From the NCBI GenBank assembly GCA_910585415.1, contig CAJUDT010000001.1:1-64000 (forward strand): 64,000 nucleotides of DNA, in the 5' to 3' direction. This DNA is from an uncultured Flavonifractor sp. GTDB lineage: Bacteria; Bacillota; Clostridia; Oscillospirales; Oscillospiraceae. Numbering within the stretch: the stretch's first letter is position 1; every line of letters begins with the position of its first letter. Below, in pieces: positions 1-8,391 of this stretch. The translations under genes and the position numbers were made by a program. The notes beneath the pieces were generated by a model. It ran no database searches, had not been told where the DNA came from, and saw only the letters and a list, made by a program, of their open reading frames with translations.

Positions 1-142
1 CGGCCTTGCGGGCGTCACGGCAGGCCTTGCAGCGCTGGGGCTCGTTCTGGAAGCCGCGCTCGGCATAGAACTCCTGCTCACCGGCGGTGAACACGAACTC
101 CTGGCCACAGTCCTTGCATTTCAGAGTCTTGTCTTCGTACAT
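1..142 (-). CDS. Zinc-ribbon domain protein, 3' part beyond window
   Basis: The reading frame opens at ATG (142-140) behind an AGAGAGGG ribosome site and runs off the left edge after 47 codons. The visible part starts MYEDKTLKCKDCGQEF and contains two CxxC pairs (CKDC near residues 9-12 and CKAC near 39-42), the layout of a small treble-clef zinc ribbon. Similar short proteins are common and uncharacterised in Firmicutes. Nucleic-acid binding is plausible but not shown. It follows sigH by 71 bp in the same direction. Only the N-terminus can be judged. Confidence 0.75.
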   Translation of the reverse strand, partial: MYEDKTLKCKDCGQEFVFTAGEQEFYAERGFQNEPQRCKACRDARKA

Positions 143-213
143 GATTTTACCCTCTCTTTGCTTTTGCCCAGGTCCGGAATAACCGATTATGCTGGGACGT
201 TGTAATATTGCGT

Positions 214-849
214 TCAGCTCTCGCTGAAATCGCCAAAAGAATGGAGCTGTGCCAACTTGCGCCGGATGCGCTGGACAGCGTTGTCCACCGATTTGGGGGA
301 CCTGTTTACCTCGGCCGCGATCTCGGAATAGGACAGACCGTTGAGATAGAGCCGAAGGATACGCGCTTCAAACCCGGACAACTGGCCCTCCAGCACACGC
401 AGACGCTCCTGAAACGCCTCCCGGCCAAGAAGAATCTCTTCCGGGTCGTCCAGCGCCGGGTTGTGTGTGCCATAAGCATAATGGCTGCCGTTCCCGCTAA
501 AAAGAGGGGGGTCGAAGGGGACAGAGTTGTTCAACGGTGTATGCTTATCTCTCGCTGCTGCTTTGATCGCTGAGACTAGACGGTTTTTAATACAGACCTC
601 TGCATACGTACGAAATGCCGCGCCCCGGGACGCCTTATACTCCCGCACCGCTGCCAGCAGGCCCATCATCCCCTCTTGAATGAGGTCCTCGCTGTCGCCG
701 CCCGCCAAAAAATAGGGCCGGGCACAGACGCGCACTAAGCGGTTATACCGTATGACCAGGGTTTCTTCCGCAACGCGGTCGCCCCCTGCGGCCAATGCGC
801 ACAGCATTTCATCCGGGCACTCTGTTCGCCGGGGTTCGTCAAATCTCAT
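214..849 (-). CDS. sigH: RNA polymerase sigma-H factor (sporulation sigma)
   Basis: This 211-residue sigma-70 family protein has the length and order of Bacillus SigH (Spo0H). The region 2 core includes YFLAGGDSEDLIQEG (about residues 46-60), then FRTYAEVCIKNRL and AARDKHTPLN. The region 4 helix-turn-helix is LSYSEIAAEVNRSPKSVDNA near residues 170-190. In spore formers SigH drives early sporulation and transition-phase genes. The start ATG has a strong AAGGAGA site. It is the last but one gene of a minus-strand run after glmM. The specific SigH assignment rests on the DKHTPLN and SPKSVDNA similarity and on length. Confidence 0.9.
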   Translation of the reverse strand: MRFDEPRRTECPDEMLCALAAGGDRVAEETLVIRYNRLVRVCARPYFLAGGDSEDLIQEGMMGLLAAVREYKASRGAAFRTYAEVCIKNRLVSAIKAAARDKHTPLNNSVPFDPPLFSGNGSHYAYGTHNPALDDPEEILLGREAFQERLRVLEGQLSGFEARILRLYLNGLSYSEIAAEVNRSPKSVDNAVQRIRRKLAQLHSFGDFSES

Positions 850-866
850 GCCTAATCTCCTTGCAC

Positions 867-896
867 ATTATACGCTCTTATACCGTTGTTTGTCAA
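867..896 (-). promoter_or_regulatory. Candidate sigma-A promoter upstream of sigH
   Basis: On the minus strand TTGACA and TATAAT are separated by 18 bp. Transcription would begin only about 10 nt before the sigH start codon, inside or at the edge of the ribosome-binding site, so its usefulness for full-length SigH is uncertain. Confidence 0.45.
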
Positions 897-923
897 GTAT
901 TTATGCAAAAATATTCTTCTGAC

Positions 924-2276
924 TCAGTAATTTTTTATTACATTTGCCAAGGCCTCCGCCGCTTCCCGGGCGGCTTCCCCGCTCTGGGCCTCCACCATGA
1001 CCCGAATCAGGGCTTCTGTGCCCGAGGGGCGCACCAAAACCCGGCCTGTTCCGGCCAGCTTGTCCTCCCACTCCCCTACCGCGGCCTGTACCTCCGCTGC
1101 GGCCATGACGGCCTCTTTCTTGGCCTTGTCCGCCACGGGGATGTTAATGAGCAGCTGGGGATACCGGCGGCAGTCCGCTGTCAGCTCCGAGGCCTTTTTG
1201 CCTGTGCGGCAGAGCAGGGACAAAAATTGCAGGGCGGTCAGCTGTCCGTCCCCAGTGGTGGCGAAGCGGCGAAAGATGGTGTGTCCCGACTGCTCCCCGC
1301 CCAGAACGTAGCCGCAGGCGTCCAGCTTCTCCAGCACATTGCGGTCCCCCACGTCGGTACACAGCAGCTGAATGCCGTGATTGCGGCAGAAGATATGGAA
1401 GCCCAGATTGCTCATGACCGTGGCCACCAGAGCGTTTCCGGGAAGAAGCCCCCGCTCCTTCAGGTCCAGGCCGCAGGCGGCAATGACCTGGTCGCCGTCG
1501 ATTTCCTCCCCGGTTTCATCTACCATGAGGCACCGGTCCGCGTCCCCGTCGAAGGCCACGCCCAGATCGTATCCTCCCGCTGTCACCATGCCTTTGAGCC
1601 GTTCCAGGTGGGTGGAGCCGCATTGGTCGTTGATGTTCACCCCGTCGGGCCCGGCATGAATCACATCGGTGTACAGGCCGGGGAAGCGTGCGAACAGCCG
1701 GGCGGCGGTGGCGGAAGCGGCGCCATTGGCGCAGTCCACCAAAATATGAGGCCCCGCAAGGGTCCCCTCCACCGTGGAGGCCAGATAGCCAATATAATCC
1801 TGGCACTCCTTCTCGTGGGCGTGGACCACCCGGCCAATCTCCCCATGGGTCTGGAGGGGCAGCTCCTCGCCGCTCAATACCAGAGCTTCAATCTCCCCCT
1901 CCAGAGCGTCGGAGAGCTTGAAGCCCTGGCCGTTGAAGATTTTAATGCCGTTGTGCTCAAAGGGATTGTGGGAGGCGGAGACGACAATTCCCGCGTCCGC
2001 CCCGGTGTCCACCGTGACCCAGGCCACACCGGGGGTGGGAATGACCCCCAGATGGAGCACGTCCGCCCCGGCGGAGCACAGCCCCGCAACCAGGGCTCCC
2101 TCCAGCAAATCGGAGGAAATGCGGGTATCCTTGCCGATGGTGAACCGGGGGCGTCCGCTCCCCTTCTTCTTGGAGAGCACCTGCGCCGCCGCCATACCCA
2201 CCCGAAAGGCCAGTTTGGCGTCCAGTCCCTGGTTGACTACGCCGCGAATACCGTCTGTTCCGAATAATTTACCCAT
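924..2276 (-). CDS. glmM: Phosphoglucosamine mutase
   Basis: It interconverts glucosamine-6-phosphate and glucosamine-1-phosphate, feeding UDP-GlcNAc and peptidoglycan synthesis in the cytoplasm. At 450 residues it has the normal GlmM length. It begins MGKLFGTDGIRG, carries the phosphoserine loop SASHNP at residues 100-105, the metal-binding loop FDGDADRC near 240, and the sugar-phosphate site RPSGTEALIR near the C-terminus. The start has an AAGGA ribosome site. It lies 33 bp after the preceding gene in the same direction, so it is probably in the ruv operon. Confidence 0.96.
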   Translation of the reverse strand: MGKLFGTDGIRGVVNQGLDAKLAFRVGMAAAQVLSKKKGSGRPRFTIGKDTRISSDLLEGALVAGLCSAGADVLHLGVIPTPGVAWVTVDTGADAGIVVSASHNPFEHNGIKIFNGQGFKLSDALEGEIEALVLSGEELPLQTHGEIGRVVHAHEKECQDYIGYLASTVEGTLAGPHILVDCANGAASATAARLFARFPGLYTDVIHAGPDGVNINDQCGSTHLERLKGMVTAGGYDLGVAFDGDADRCLMVDETGEEIDGDQVIAACGLDLKERGLLPGNALVATVMSNLGFHIFCRNHGIQLLCTDVGDRNVLEKLDACGYVLGGEQSGHTIFRRFATTGDGQLTALQFLSLLCRTGKKASELTADCRRYPQLLINIPVADKAKKEAVMAAAEVQAAVGEWEDKLAGTGRVLVRPSGTEALIRVMVEAQSGEAAREAAEALANVIKNY

Positions 2277-2309
2277 AAATCATGTCCTTCCTAACATTGC
2301 GGTCCAGGC

Positions 2310-2762
2310 TTATGCCGTATACCGCTCCATAAATAAAAAGTATTCTCCCGCGCAGTAGGTGTCGTCGAATTCCACCCGAAGCCGGAAGCGCAGGGGCTCC
2401 AGAATGGGCTGATAGGGCTCCAGCTGAGGTTCCAGCATTCCATTGATTTCGTCCAGGTCGAGAACAACGGGAAGGTCCGGCAGCATCAGCCGCTGGGGGA
2501 GCTTGGAGGATAAAAAGGCGCGGACTTGCTCAGACACATCCCCCTCGTAGCCGCCCAGGCAGAGGCAGTCCCCCGCCAGCGCGGACAGATGGAGGGCTAC
2601 AGGCCGTTCCTCCAGCGCGCCGGCCTGGGCCGCGAAATCGTTCCATTCCTCTTCCGTCTCAATATACAGCATATGCCGGAGCAGAGGCAGGTATCGTTCA
2701 TAAATTTCGTGGTACGCACCCTGCCGGAACAGCTCCAGAACTGCGCCGCTTTCACAGACCAT
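2310..2762 (-). CDS. Conserved hypothetical protein
   Basis: I do not recognise this 150-residue acidic protein. It has no membrane segment or signal peptide and no visible catalytic motif. The middle is leucine-rich (ALHLSALAGDCLCLGG) and the C-terminus is aromatic and acidic. I chose the ATG at 2762 because AAAAGGAG lies 8 nt upstream. An in-frame GTG at 2771 overlaps the stop of the upstream ATPase gene and sits inside that ribosome site. Tight coupling to the ATPase suggests the two products act together, which is inference. Confidence 0.7.
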   Translation of the reverse strand: MVCESGAVLELFRQGAYHEIYERYLPLLRHMLYIETEEEWNDFAAQAGALEERPVALHLSALAGDCLCLGGYEGDVSEQVRAFLSSKLPQRLMLPDLPVVLDLDEINGMLEPQLEPYQPILEPLRFRLRVEFDDTYCAGEYFLFMERYTA

Positions 2763-2767
2763 GGCGG

Positions 2768-3535
2768 TCACTCCTTTTCCGATTCTTCATTCTCCGCGAA
2801 AAGATACCGCAGCATCCGTTCCGGGTCCTCCAAAAACCGCCGGGTCAGGCAGTAGTGCTCGGTCTCCCGGTAGGCCGTTGGAGTAATGCCGTCCTCCGAT
2901 AGCTGGTAAATGCGGGCCTCCGGATAGGCCATCAAAATGGGCGAATGGGTGGCGATGATGAATTGGGAGTCCTCATCCACCAGCGCGTGAATCTGACCCA
3001 GAAGCGTCAGCAGCCGGGCGGGCGACAGAGCCGCCTCCGGCTCGTCCAGCAGGTAGAGCCCGTGTCCACCAAAGCGGTTCTGCACCAGGGAGAGGAAGCT
3101 CTCCCCGTGAGACTGCTTGTGGAGGGACACACCGCCGTAGCTGTCGATAACGCGGCCGCCAAAGGAGGGGCCCTCGTCCATGTCGTCGATGTTGGAGGCC
3201 ACGTTGTAAAAGCTCTCCGCCCGGAGGAAAAACCCATCCTTGGGGTAGCGGACCCTTGAGAGGGTCAGATACTGGCACAGCTCCGAGTGGGTGGCGCGGG
3301 TGGAAAAGTTGAAATTCCGGGTGCCCCCCTCGGCATTGAAACCGTACCCCACGGCAATGGCCTCCAAAAGAGTGGACTTGCCGGAGCCGTTCTCCCCCAC
3401 CAGGAAGGTCACCGGCGCGTCCAAATCCAGCCGCCCGCCCTCCAGCAGGTACCGGACCGCCGGGAGCCCGTTCAAATAGGACTCCGGCCCCGGACGGGTG
3501 CGGGCAAAGACCTCCCGAATATACCCCGGCGTCAT
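2768..3535 (-). CDS. AAA/ABC-type ATPase, RecF-like
   Basis: This 255-residue soluble ATPase has Walker [10 protein letters not shown] near residues 47-55, a signature-like HGESFLSLV segment near 144, Walker [12 protein letters not shown] near 160, and a switch histidine in [10 protein letters not shown] near 194. This is the minimal AAA_21/AAA_23 architecture, without the coiled-coil arm of SMC or RecN. The substrate is unknown. It overlaps ruvB by 4 bp upstream and abuts the unknown gene downstream, so it is part of the ruv operon. A link to recombination or repair is inferred from position only. Confidence 0.82.
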   Translation of the reverse strand: MTPGYIREVFARTRPGPESYLNGLPAVRYLLEGGRLDLDAPVTFLVGENGSGKSTLLEAIAVGYGFNAEGGTRNFNFSTRATHSELCQYLTLSRVRYPKDGFFLRAESFYNVASNIDDMDEGPSFGGRVIDSYGGVSLHKQSHGESFLSLVQNRFGGHGLYLLDEPEAALSPARLLTLLGQIHALVDEDSQFIIATHSPILMAYPEARIYQLSEDGITPTAYRETEHYCLTRRFLEDPERMLRYLFAENEESEKE

Positions 3536-4596
3536 AGGGAGAGCTGGTCCAGCCCGCCGTTGAGCCCGCTGGGAACCTTCAGCCCCAAATGCTCATAGGC
3601 CCGCCGGGTGACACAGCGGCCACGGGGCGTGCGGGTGAGAAAGCCCATCTGCATCAGATAGGGCTCGTACACGTCCTCCAGGGTGACCGCCTCCTCGTTG
3701 ATGGTAGCGGCCAGAGTCTCCAGTCCCACGGGGCCGCCGCTGTAGTGCTCAATGATACTGGAGAGCATCCGCCGGTCGATGGCGTCCAGACCCAAAAAGT
3801 CCACCTCCAGGGCGGAGAGGGCCTTGTCGGCCACATCCCGCGTAATGACGCCTCCGGCGATCACCTGGGCAAAATCCCGCACCCGGCGAAGCATCCGGTT
3901 GGCGATTCGAGGGGTCCCCCGGCTGCGGCGGGCGATTTCCATGGAGCCGTCCTCCTCGATGGGCACCTCCAGAATCCCGGCGCTACGGCGGACGATCAGG
4001 GCCAATTCCTCCGGTGTGTACAGCTCCAGCCGGAGGGTAACCCCGAACCGGTCCCGCAGAGGGGCGGACAGCTGGCCCGCACGGGTGGTGGCGCCGATGA
4101 GGGTGAATTTTGGCAGGTCCAGCCGGATGGAGTTGGCCGAGGGCCCCTTGCCGATGATGATATCAATGGCAAAGTCCTCCATGGCCGGGTACAGGATTTC
4201 CTCCACCGAGCGGTTGAGCCGGTGGATTTCGTCCACAAAGAGGATATCGTTCTCCGCCAGATTGGTCAGCAGGGCGGCCAAATCCCCCGGCTTCTCAATG
4301 GCCGGGCCGGAGGTGATGCGGATATGGACCCCCATCTCATTGGCGATGATGCCGCTGAGGGTGGTCTTGCCCAGGCCCGGCGGGCCGTGAAGAAGCACAT
4401 GGTCCAGGGGCTCCCCCCGCATTTTCGCGGCCTGGATGAAGATGGACAAATTTTCCTTGGCCTTCTTTTGGCCAATGTACTCCGTGAGGCTCTGAGGGCG
4501 CAAAGAACCCTCGTTCTCGTCGTCACGGGTCAGGGAGGTGGTGACTAAAGGTTCCTCCGTCTCAAATCCGCCGCTGTCGGAAAAGTCGATGCTCAA
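3532..4596 (-). CDS. ruvB: Holliday junction branch migration helicase RuvB
   Basis: RuvB is the hexameric AAA+ motor that drives branch migration of Holliday junctions with RuvA. The 354-residue protein has Walker [10 protein letters not shown] at residues 71-79, Walker B FVDEIHR near 124, the sensor [10 protein letters not shown] and arginine-finger region, and the C-terminal winged helix ending in FLTRTPRGR. The start is TTG (4596) behind AAGGAAG. The gene lies 27 bp after ruvA and overlaps the downstream ATPase by 4 bp. Confidence 0.97.
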   Translation of the reverse strand: MSIDFSDSGGFETEEPLVTTSLTRDDENEGSLRPQSLTEYIGQKKAKENLSIFIQAAKMRGEPLDHVLLHGPPGLGKTTLSGIIANEMGVHIRITSGPAIEKPGDLAALLTNLAENDILFVDEIHRLNRSVEEILYPAMEDFAIDIIIGKGPSANSIRLDLPKFTLIGATTRAGQLSAPLRDRFGVTLRLELYTPEELALIVRRSAGILEVPIEEDGSMEIARRSRGTPRIANRMLRRVRDFAQVIAGGVITRDVADKALSALEVDFLGLDAIDRRMLSSIIEHYSGGPVGLETLAATINEEAVTLEDVYEPYLMQMGFLTRTPRGRCVTRRAYEHLGLKVPSGLNGGLDQLSL

Positions 4597-4623
4597 TTTC
4601 TCACTTCCTTTGAAGGGGGCCCG

Positions 4624-5232
4624 TTACTGCTTTACCATTTTTTTCAGGGCCTGCCGGACAATTTCCTCTAACTTCTGTCCCTCCAGGTCGATGCCCTTGA
4701 GGGCAACGGCAATTTCATTCTGATTGTACCCCAGCACCGCCAAGGCGGCGGCGGCTTCGCTGGCCTTGTTTTCGGGAATGACCGTTACGCCGGTGCCGCT
4801 GTAACTCTCCCCGCCCGCCGTGGGAATCTGTCCCTTGGCCAGCTTGTCCTTGAGCTCCAGAATAATCCGCTGGGCAATCTTCTTGCCAATGCCCTGAGCC
4901 ACGGTCAGGGACTTTTCATCCCCGGTGATGATGCTCATGGCCAACCCTTCAGGCGTGGTGGCCGAGAGGATGGACAGAGCCGCCTTGGGCCCCACCCCGG
5001 ACACCGCAATGAGCATACGAAAGCAGTTGAGTTCGTTTTCCGAGGCAAAGCCGTAGAGCTCCATAGCGTCCTCCCGGACGTTCAGATGGGTGTACAGCTT
5101 GGCCTCCTTCCCCTTTTGCAGCTTTGAGAGGGTGTTGTTGGTGGTCCGGCAGGCGTACCCCACTCCGCCGCAGTCAACAACCGCCAGAAAGGGGGCCGTA
5201 TGGGCCACAGGGCCCTTCACATAATAAAACAT
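4624..5232 (-). CDS. ruvA: Holliday junction DNA helicase subunit RuvA
   Basis: RuvA forms the tetramer that clamps the four-way junction and loads RuvB. The 202 residues show an N-terminal OB-fold (VDCGGVGYAC), the acidic pin region with helix-hairpin-helix motifs (VSGVGPKAALSIL and AQGIGKKIAQRIILELKDK), and a C-terminal domain (ALAVLGYNQNEIAVAL) that contacts RuvB. The ATG has a GGAG site. It sits 10 bp after ruvC in the same operon. Confidence 0.97.
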   Translation of the reverse strand: MFYYVKGPVAHTAPFLAVVDCGGVGYACRTTNNTLSKLQKGKEAKLYTHLNVREDAMELYGFASENELNCFRMLIAVSGVGPKAALSILSATTPEGLAMSIITGDEKSLTVAQGIGKKIAQRIILELKDKLAKGQIPTAGGESYSGTGVTVIPENKASEAAAALAVLGYNQNEIAVALKGIDLEGQKLEEIVRQALKKMVKQ

Positions 5233-5242
5233 GTCCGTTCTC

Positions 5243-5776
5243 CTATCTCCTGCGGGTTTCGTACCGCCCGGTACCCGGCTGGGCGTCGTTGGGGTCCCGG
5301 AGCCGGGAGGTAAACGACCGGGCGTGGCACAGCGCGGCCGCCACCGCGTCGGCGGCGTCGTCGGGCCGGATAACCGCCTTCAGGTTCAGCAGACGGCGGG
5401 TCATTTCCATCATTTGATGCTTGTCCGCTTTTCCATACCCCGCCACCGCCAGCTTGATTTGGGAGGGGGAATATTCAAAAATGGGCACCCCGGCCCGCTC
5501 CGTCTCCGTGAGGATTACCCCCCGCGCCTGGGCCACACTGATGCCGGTGGTGATGTTGTTGGTAAAAAACAGCTCCTCCACCGCCATTGCGTCGGGCTGG
5601 AACATGGACAGAACCTGTCTCATATCCTCGGAAATTTGCAGCAGCCGGGCGGGAAGCCGCACCCCGGCGGGGGTGTTGATGGCCCCGCATTGAATCAGGC
5701 GCTGCTTTCCCCGGTCCGCCTCCACCACCCCGAAGCCCACAATGGCAAAGCCGGGGTCGATGCCTAGTATTCTCAT
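5243..5776 (-). CDS. ruvC: Crossover junction endodeoxyribonuclease RuvC
   Basis: RuvC resolves Holliday junctions by paired nicking. It begins MRILGIDPGFAIVGFG, with the first catalytic Asp in GIDPG. VEELFF supplies the acidic Glu near residue 67, and the C-terminal DAADAVAAALCHA supplies the last catalytic acids. I chose the ATG at 5776 (177 residues) because GGAGGGG precedes it and homologues start MRILGIDPG. An in-frame ATG at 5800 lacks a good site. It is the first gene of ruvC-ruvA-ruvB, downstream of a TTGCAC/TACAAT promoter. Confidence 0.96.
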   Translation of the reverse strand: MRILGIDPGFAIVGFGVVEADRGKQRLIQCGAINTPAGVRLPARLLQISEDMRQVLSMFQPDAMAVEELFFTNNITTGISVAQARGVILTETERAGVPIFEYSPSQIKLAVAGYGKADKHQMMEMTRRLLNLKAVIRPDDAADAVAAALCHARSFTSRLRDPNDAQPGTGRYETRRR

Positions 5777-5809
5777 GGACCCTCGCCCCTCCGTTCTCAT
5801 ACGGCAGAT

Positions 5810-5838
5810 ATTGTATCATACCAGAGTCTGGGGTGCAA
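5810..5838 (-). promoter_or_regulatory. Promoter of the ruvCAB operon
   Basis: On the minus strand TTGCAC and TACAAT are separated by 17 bp, about 34 nt before the ruvC start. No LexA box was recognised by eye. Confidence 0.6.
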
Positions 5839-5992
5839 TCAGGAATTTGAGAAGTCCCGGTTCCCTTTCGGGATGCCGGCCTGAAACTTGGACATTTTCA
5901 CCTACCGCAGCTTGAAGTGGGATACGAAATATGATAGACTTGGGGCGTTCAATGGAAGTTTATGGCGTCAGATATTGTTTAGGAGGGTCAAT

Positions 5993-6406
5993 ATGCTTGA
6001 TATCATACCAAATGAAGCAGAAATGACGGCTTTGGTGGGGAAAGATCTTTATGAGGTGTGGAGGAAATTGTGTGCTTCCCTTGATGAAAAATATGACATG
6101 GAACGGCTGTGGAATAAGGGCGGCAAAGCATGGCGCTATGAATATAAATACCGCAGGGGCGGTAAAACTCTGTGCGCGCTATACGCAAGAGAAAACCGCA
6201 TAGGTTTTATGGTGATCTTGGGGAAAGATGAACGGCTGAAATTTGAGGCAGATAGGGAGAACTACCCGAAAGAAATCCAGGAAAAATACGATGAAGCGCA
6301 GACCTACCATGACGGGAAATGGATCCTGTTTGAGCCAGTGGACACCACTCTGTTTCCTGGGTTTATGAGACTTTTGGAAATCAAACGAAAGCCAAACAGA
6401 AAATAA
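5993..6406 (+). CDS. DUF3788 family protein
   Basis: The 137-residue product beginning MLDIIPNEAEMTALVG resembles DUF3788 proteins: a small soluble alpha/beta fold with a conserved WRYEYKYRRGGKTLC core and a GFMVILGKDE strand. The function is unknown. I chose ATG 5993 because AGGAGGG (5981-5987) lies just upstream. An in-frame ATG at 5888 has no site. The gene is visibly more AT-rich than its neighbours and is alone on the plus strand between two minus-strand operons, consistent with recent acquisition. Confidence 0.75.
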   Translation: MLDIIPNEAEMTALVGKDLYEVWRKLCASLDEKYDMERLWNKGGKAWRYEYKYRRGGKTLCALYARENRIGFMVILGKDERLKFEADRENYPKEIQEKYDEAQTYHDGKWILFEPVDTTLFPGFMRLLEIKRKPNRK

Positions 6407-6440
6407 CGGGACGGTTGAATCACACAAATCGACTGACAGT

Positions 6441-6474
6441 ACGAGGGCCGGAGCGTCAAGCTCCGGCCCTTCGT
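6441..6474. terminator. Hairpin between convergent genes
   Basis: An 11-bp GC-rich stem (6444-6454 with 6460-6470), extended by an ACG/CGT base with a one-nt bulge, lies between the DUF3788 gene and xerD. There is no long U-tract on either strand. It is probably a shared bidirectional terminator. Confidence 0.6.
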
Positions 6475-6486
6475 GATATGTATCCG

Positions 6487-7365
6487 TTATGCCCGAGGAT
6501 GGGCCTTGTTGTAGACATGCTTCAGCTTGCTGCTGACCAGTTGGGTATAGATTTGCGTGGAGGAAATATCCGCGTGCCCCAGCATTTCCTGGATGGAGCG
6601 CAGGTCAGCCCCATTCTCCAGCAGGTGGGCGGCGAAGGAGTGCCGCAGGGTATGAGGGGTGATATCCTTGCAGATACCCGCCTTTTCCTGATAGTGCTTG
6701 ATAATCTTCCAAAAGCCCTGGCGGCTCATACGCTCTCCGCTCATGTTCACAAACAGGGCCTGCTCGTCGGGCCGCTCCAGCATCTGGGGCCGCACATGAA
6801 GCACATAGTCCCCCAGAGCCCGCACCGCCGCCTGATACAGAGGGATAATGCGTTCCTTACCCCGCCCGGGACAGCGGACAAAGCCAGCGGATAGATTCAG
6901 GTGCTCCAAATCCAGGCCGATGAGCTCGGACACCCGGATACCCGTGGCGTACAGCAGCTCCAGCATGGCCTTATCCCGGCACCCCTTGGCGTCGGCGGCG
7001 TCCGGCTGCTCCAGAAAGAGCTCCACCTCTTTGGATGTGAGAATTTGCGGCAGCTTGCGTTCCACCTTGGCCGGAGCGATGCCCTTGGCGGGGTTGGCCT
7101 CCACCCTGCCCTCCCGCTGCAAAAACGCATAGAAGGACTTCAAAGATGCCAGACTCCGGGTGACGGTGGCCACAGACTTCCCCTTAGCGGATAAAGCCTT
7201 GGTGTAGGCTTCCACATCAGCCTGCACCGCCTGCTCCTCCGACAGGCCCTCTCCCTCCAGCCAGCGGCGGAATTGGTTCACGTCCCGCAGGTAGGAACTG
7301 AGCGTATTGGGCGACGCCTTTTTTTCCTCCGCGAGATAGCGCTCATACAAGTCCAAATTGTCCAC
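6487..7365 (-). CDS. xerD: Tyrosine recombinase XerD
   Basis: This site-specific recombinase resolves chromosome dimers at dif. The N-terminal SAM-like domain begins VDNLDLYERYL and is followed by the catalytic domain. That domain has the first Arg in ATGIRVSEL, HTLRHSFAAHLL (His-x-x-Arg), GHADISS (His) and the nucleophile in TQIYTQL, so all catalytic residues are present. I prefer the GTG at 7365 (292 residues) because GAAGAGGG precedes it and it matches XerD starts. A TTG at 7413 gives 16 extra residues without a clear site. It follows spoIIM, a frequent pairing in clostridia. XerC versus XerD is called mainly from that context. Confidence 0.9.
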   Translation of the reverse strand: MDNLDLYERYLAEEKKASPNTLSSYLRDVNQFRRWLEGEGLSEEQAVQADVEAYTKALSAKGKSVATVTRSLASLKSFYAFLQREGRVEANPAKGIAPAKVERKLPQILTSKEVELFLEQPDAADAKGCRDKAMLELLYATGIRVSELIGLDLEHLNLSAGFVRCPGRGKERIIPLYQAAVRALGDYVLHVRPQMLERPDEQALFVNMSGERMSRQGFWKIIKHYQEKAGICKDITPHTLRHSFAAHLLENGADLRSIQEMLGHADISSTQIYTQLVSSKLKHVYNKAHPRA

Positions 7366-7447
7366 AATCCGGCACCCTCTTCCCTGGACCGGTCCCACGG
7401 CTTCCCTATACAAACTGTACTCAGAAGCCGGACCGGCACGCTTTTGC

Positions 7448-8080
7448 TCAGGACAACGTCAGCCTGCCCGCCAGGCCTGTCACCAGAGCGGGCACCACCA
7501 AGTCCTCCAGCAGCACACACATACACAACGCCGCAGCACACATACCGCAGCGCAGAACATAGCGTTTTCCATAGGGAATCGGACCTCTCCCATCTCCCCA
7601 TACCCGGCCCGCCAGCACGCGGGCGGCCAAAAAGCTCTGCACGCCCAGCACAAAAAGAGCGGGCACCGCCAGCGCCCCGGGAATGCCAAAGACCAAACCG
7701 GCCAGCAGGCACCCCTTCCGGCCCAGCAGCCGCACAAAGGTTGAGATCGAAAAAGCCAGCAGGAAGCCCCGAAGGGCAAAGACCGCCGGCAGAGCCAGCA
7801 GGCCCAGCGCGGTAAAGCCCAGCAGCAGGACCAGCAGGGGCCAGCGCAGCTCCCCCCACACCAGGGAGGCCAAGGCGGGCCCTTCCAGCTCTCCCCCGCC
7901 AGCGGCCTGCAAAAAGCTGTTCAGGTAGGCGGAGAGGCTTTCACTCCCAGCTCCGTCTACGTGACCGGCCAGCAAGCACCCGGCCAGTCCACCGGCAAAA
8001 AAGCAAGTGCCAAGCACCGCCAGCGCGGGCAGAACGCCGTTCCCCGGCACATCCCAAACGCCCGCAGTCACCCTTCCCAT
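7448..8080 (-). CDS. spoIIM: Stage II sporulation protein M family
   Basis: This 210-residue polytopic membrane protein has about five hydrophobic segments and the SpoIIM-like core VFGIPGALAVPALFVLG. SpoIIM forms the DMP complex with SpoIID and SpoIIP that degrades septal peptidoglycan during engulfment. The ATG at 8080 is preceded by a near-perfect GGAGGTGA. The upstream GTG at 8101 is less likely. It is first in a two-gene unit with xerD. Confidence 0.85.
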   Translation of the reverse strand: MGRVTAGVWDVPGNGVLPALAVLGTCFFAGGLAGCLLAGHVDGAGSESLSAYLNSFLQAAGGGELEGPALASLVWGELRWPLLVLLLGFTALGLLALPAVFALRGFLLAFSISTFVRLLGRKGCLLAGLVFGIPGALAVPALFVLGVQSFLAARVLAGRVWGDGRGPIPYGKRYVLRCGMCAAALCMCVLLEDLVVPALVTGLAGRLTLS

Positions 8081-8154
8081 GGCCGTCACCTCCCGTACCA
8101 CTCTATGCGGACAGGCGGCGGAATAGAAGGGACAAGGTTCTTCATTTACCTCAT

Positions 8155-8183
8155 ACTATAGCGCAACGGCGAAAAATGTGCAA
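8155..8183 (-). promoter_or_regulatory. Promoter of spoIIM-xerD
   Basis: On the minus strand TTGCAC and TATAGT are separated by 17 bp, giving a leader of roughly 70 nt before the spoIIM start. Confidence 0.55.
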
Positions 8184-8391
8184 GGAAATCCATGGAAAAA
8201 AATGATTTTTGTACATTACGTCAAAAGGGCATGAAAACTTAGTTATGTTAACTGGTGCGATTTCCGTATTCGTCTTTTTCATGGCTTACTTTGTCCGCGC
8301 TGTACGGACGGACATTTTAGGAAACATCCGGGACCGGCATCCGTACCGGAGGCTTGGTGATTGCCGCTTGTGTAATTACGTTCTGTATACT
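8184..8391. other. Intergenic stretch with no supported gene
   Basis: This lies between the spoIIM promoter and the scfB stop. I find no convincing terminator or ribosome site. Two plus-strand frames carry short hydrophobic stretches, discussed under rejected items. Confidence 0.5.

Noticed and set aside
795..2267. Long plus-strand frame opposite glmM
   Set aside because: It is antisense to glmM, has no ribosome site and no recognisable domain. It is a GC-driven shadow.
8239..8391. Plus-strand hydrophobic stretches (for example MLTGAISVFVFFMAYF and GTGIRTGGLVIAACVITFC) that might be a frameshifted membrane gene
   Set aside because: They lie in different frames, have no ribosome site and run into the antisense strand of scfB. 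The stretch is short and lacks other support.
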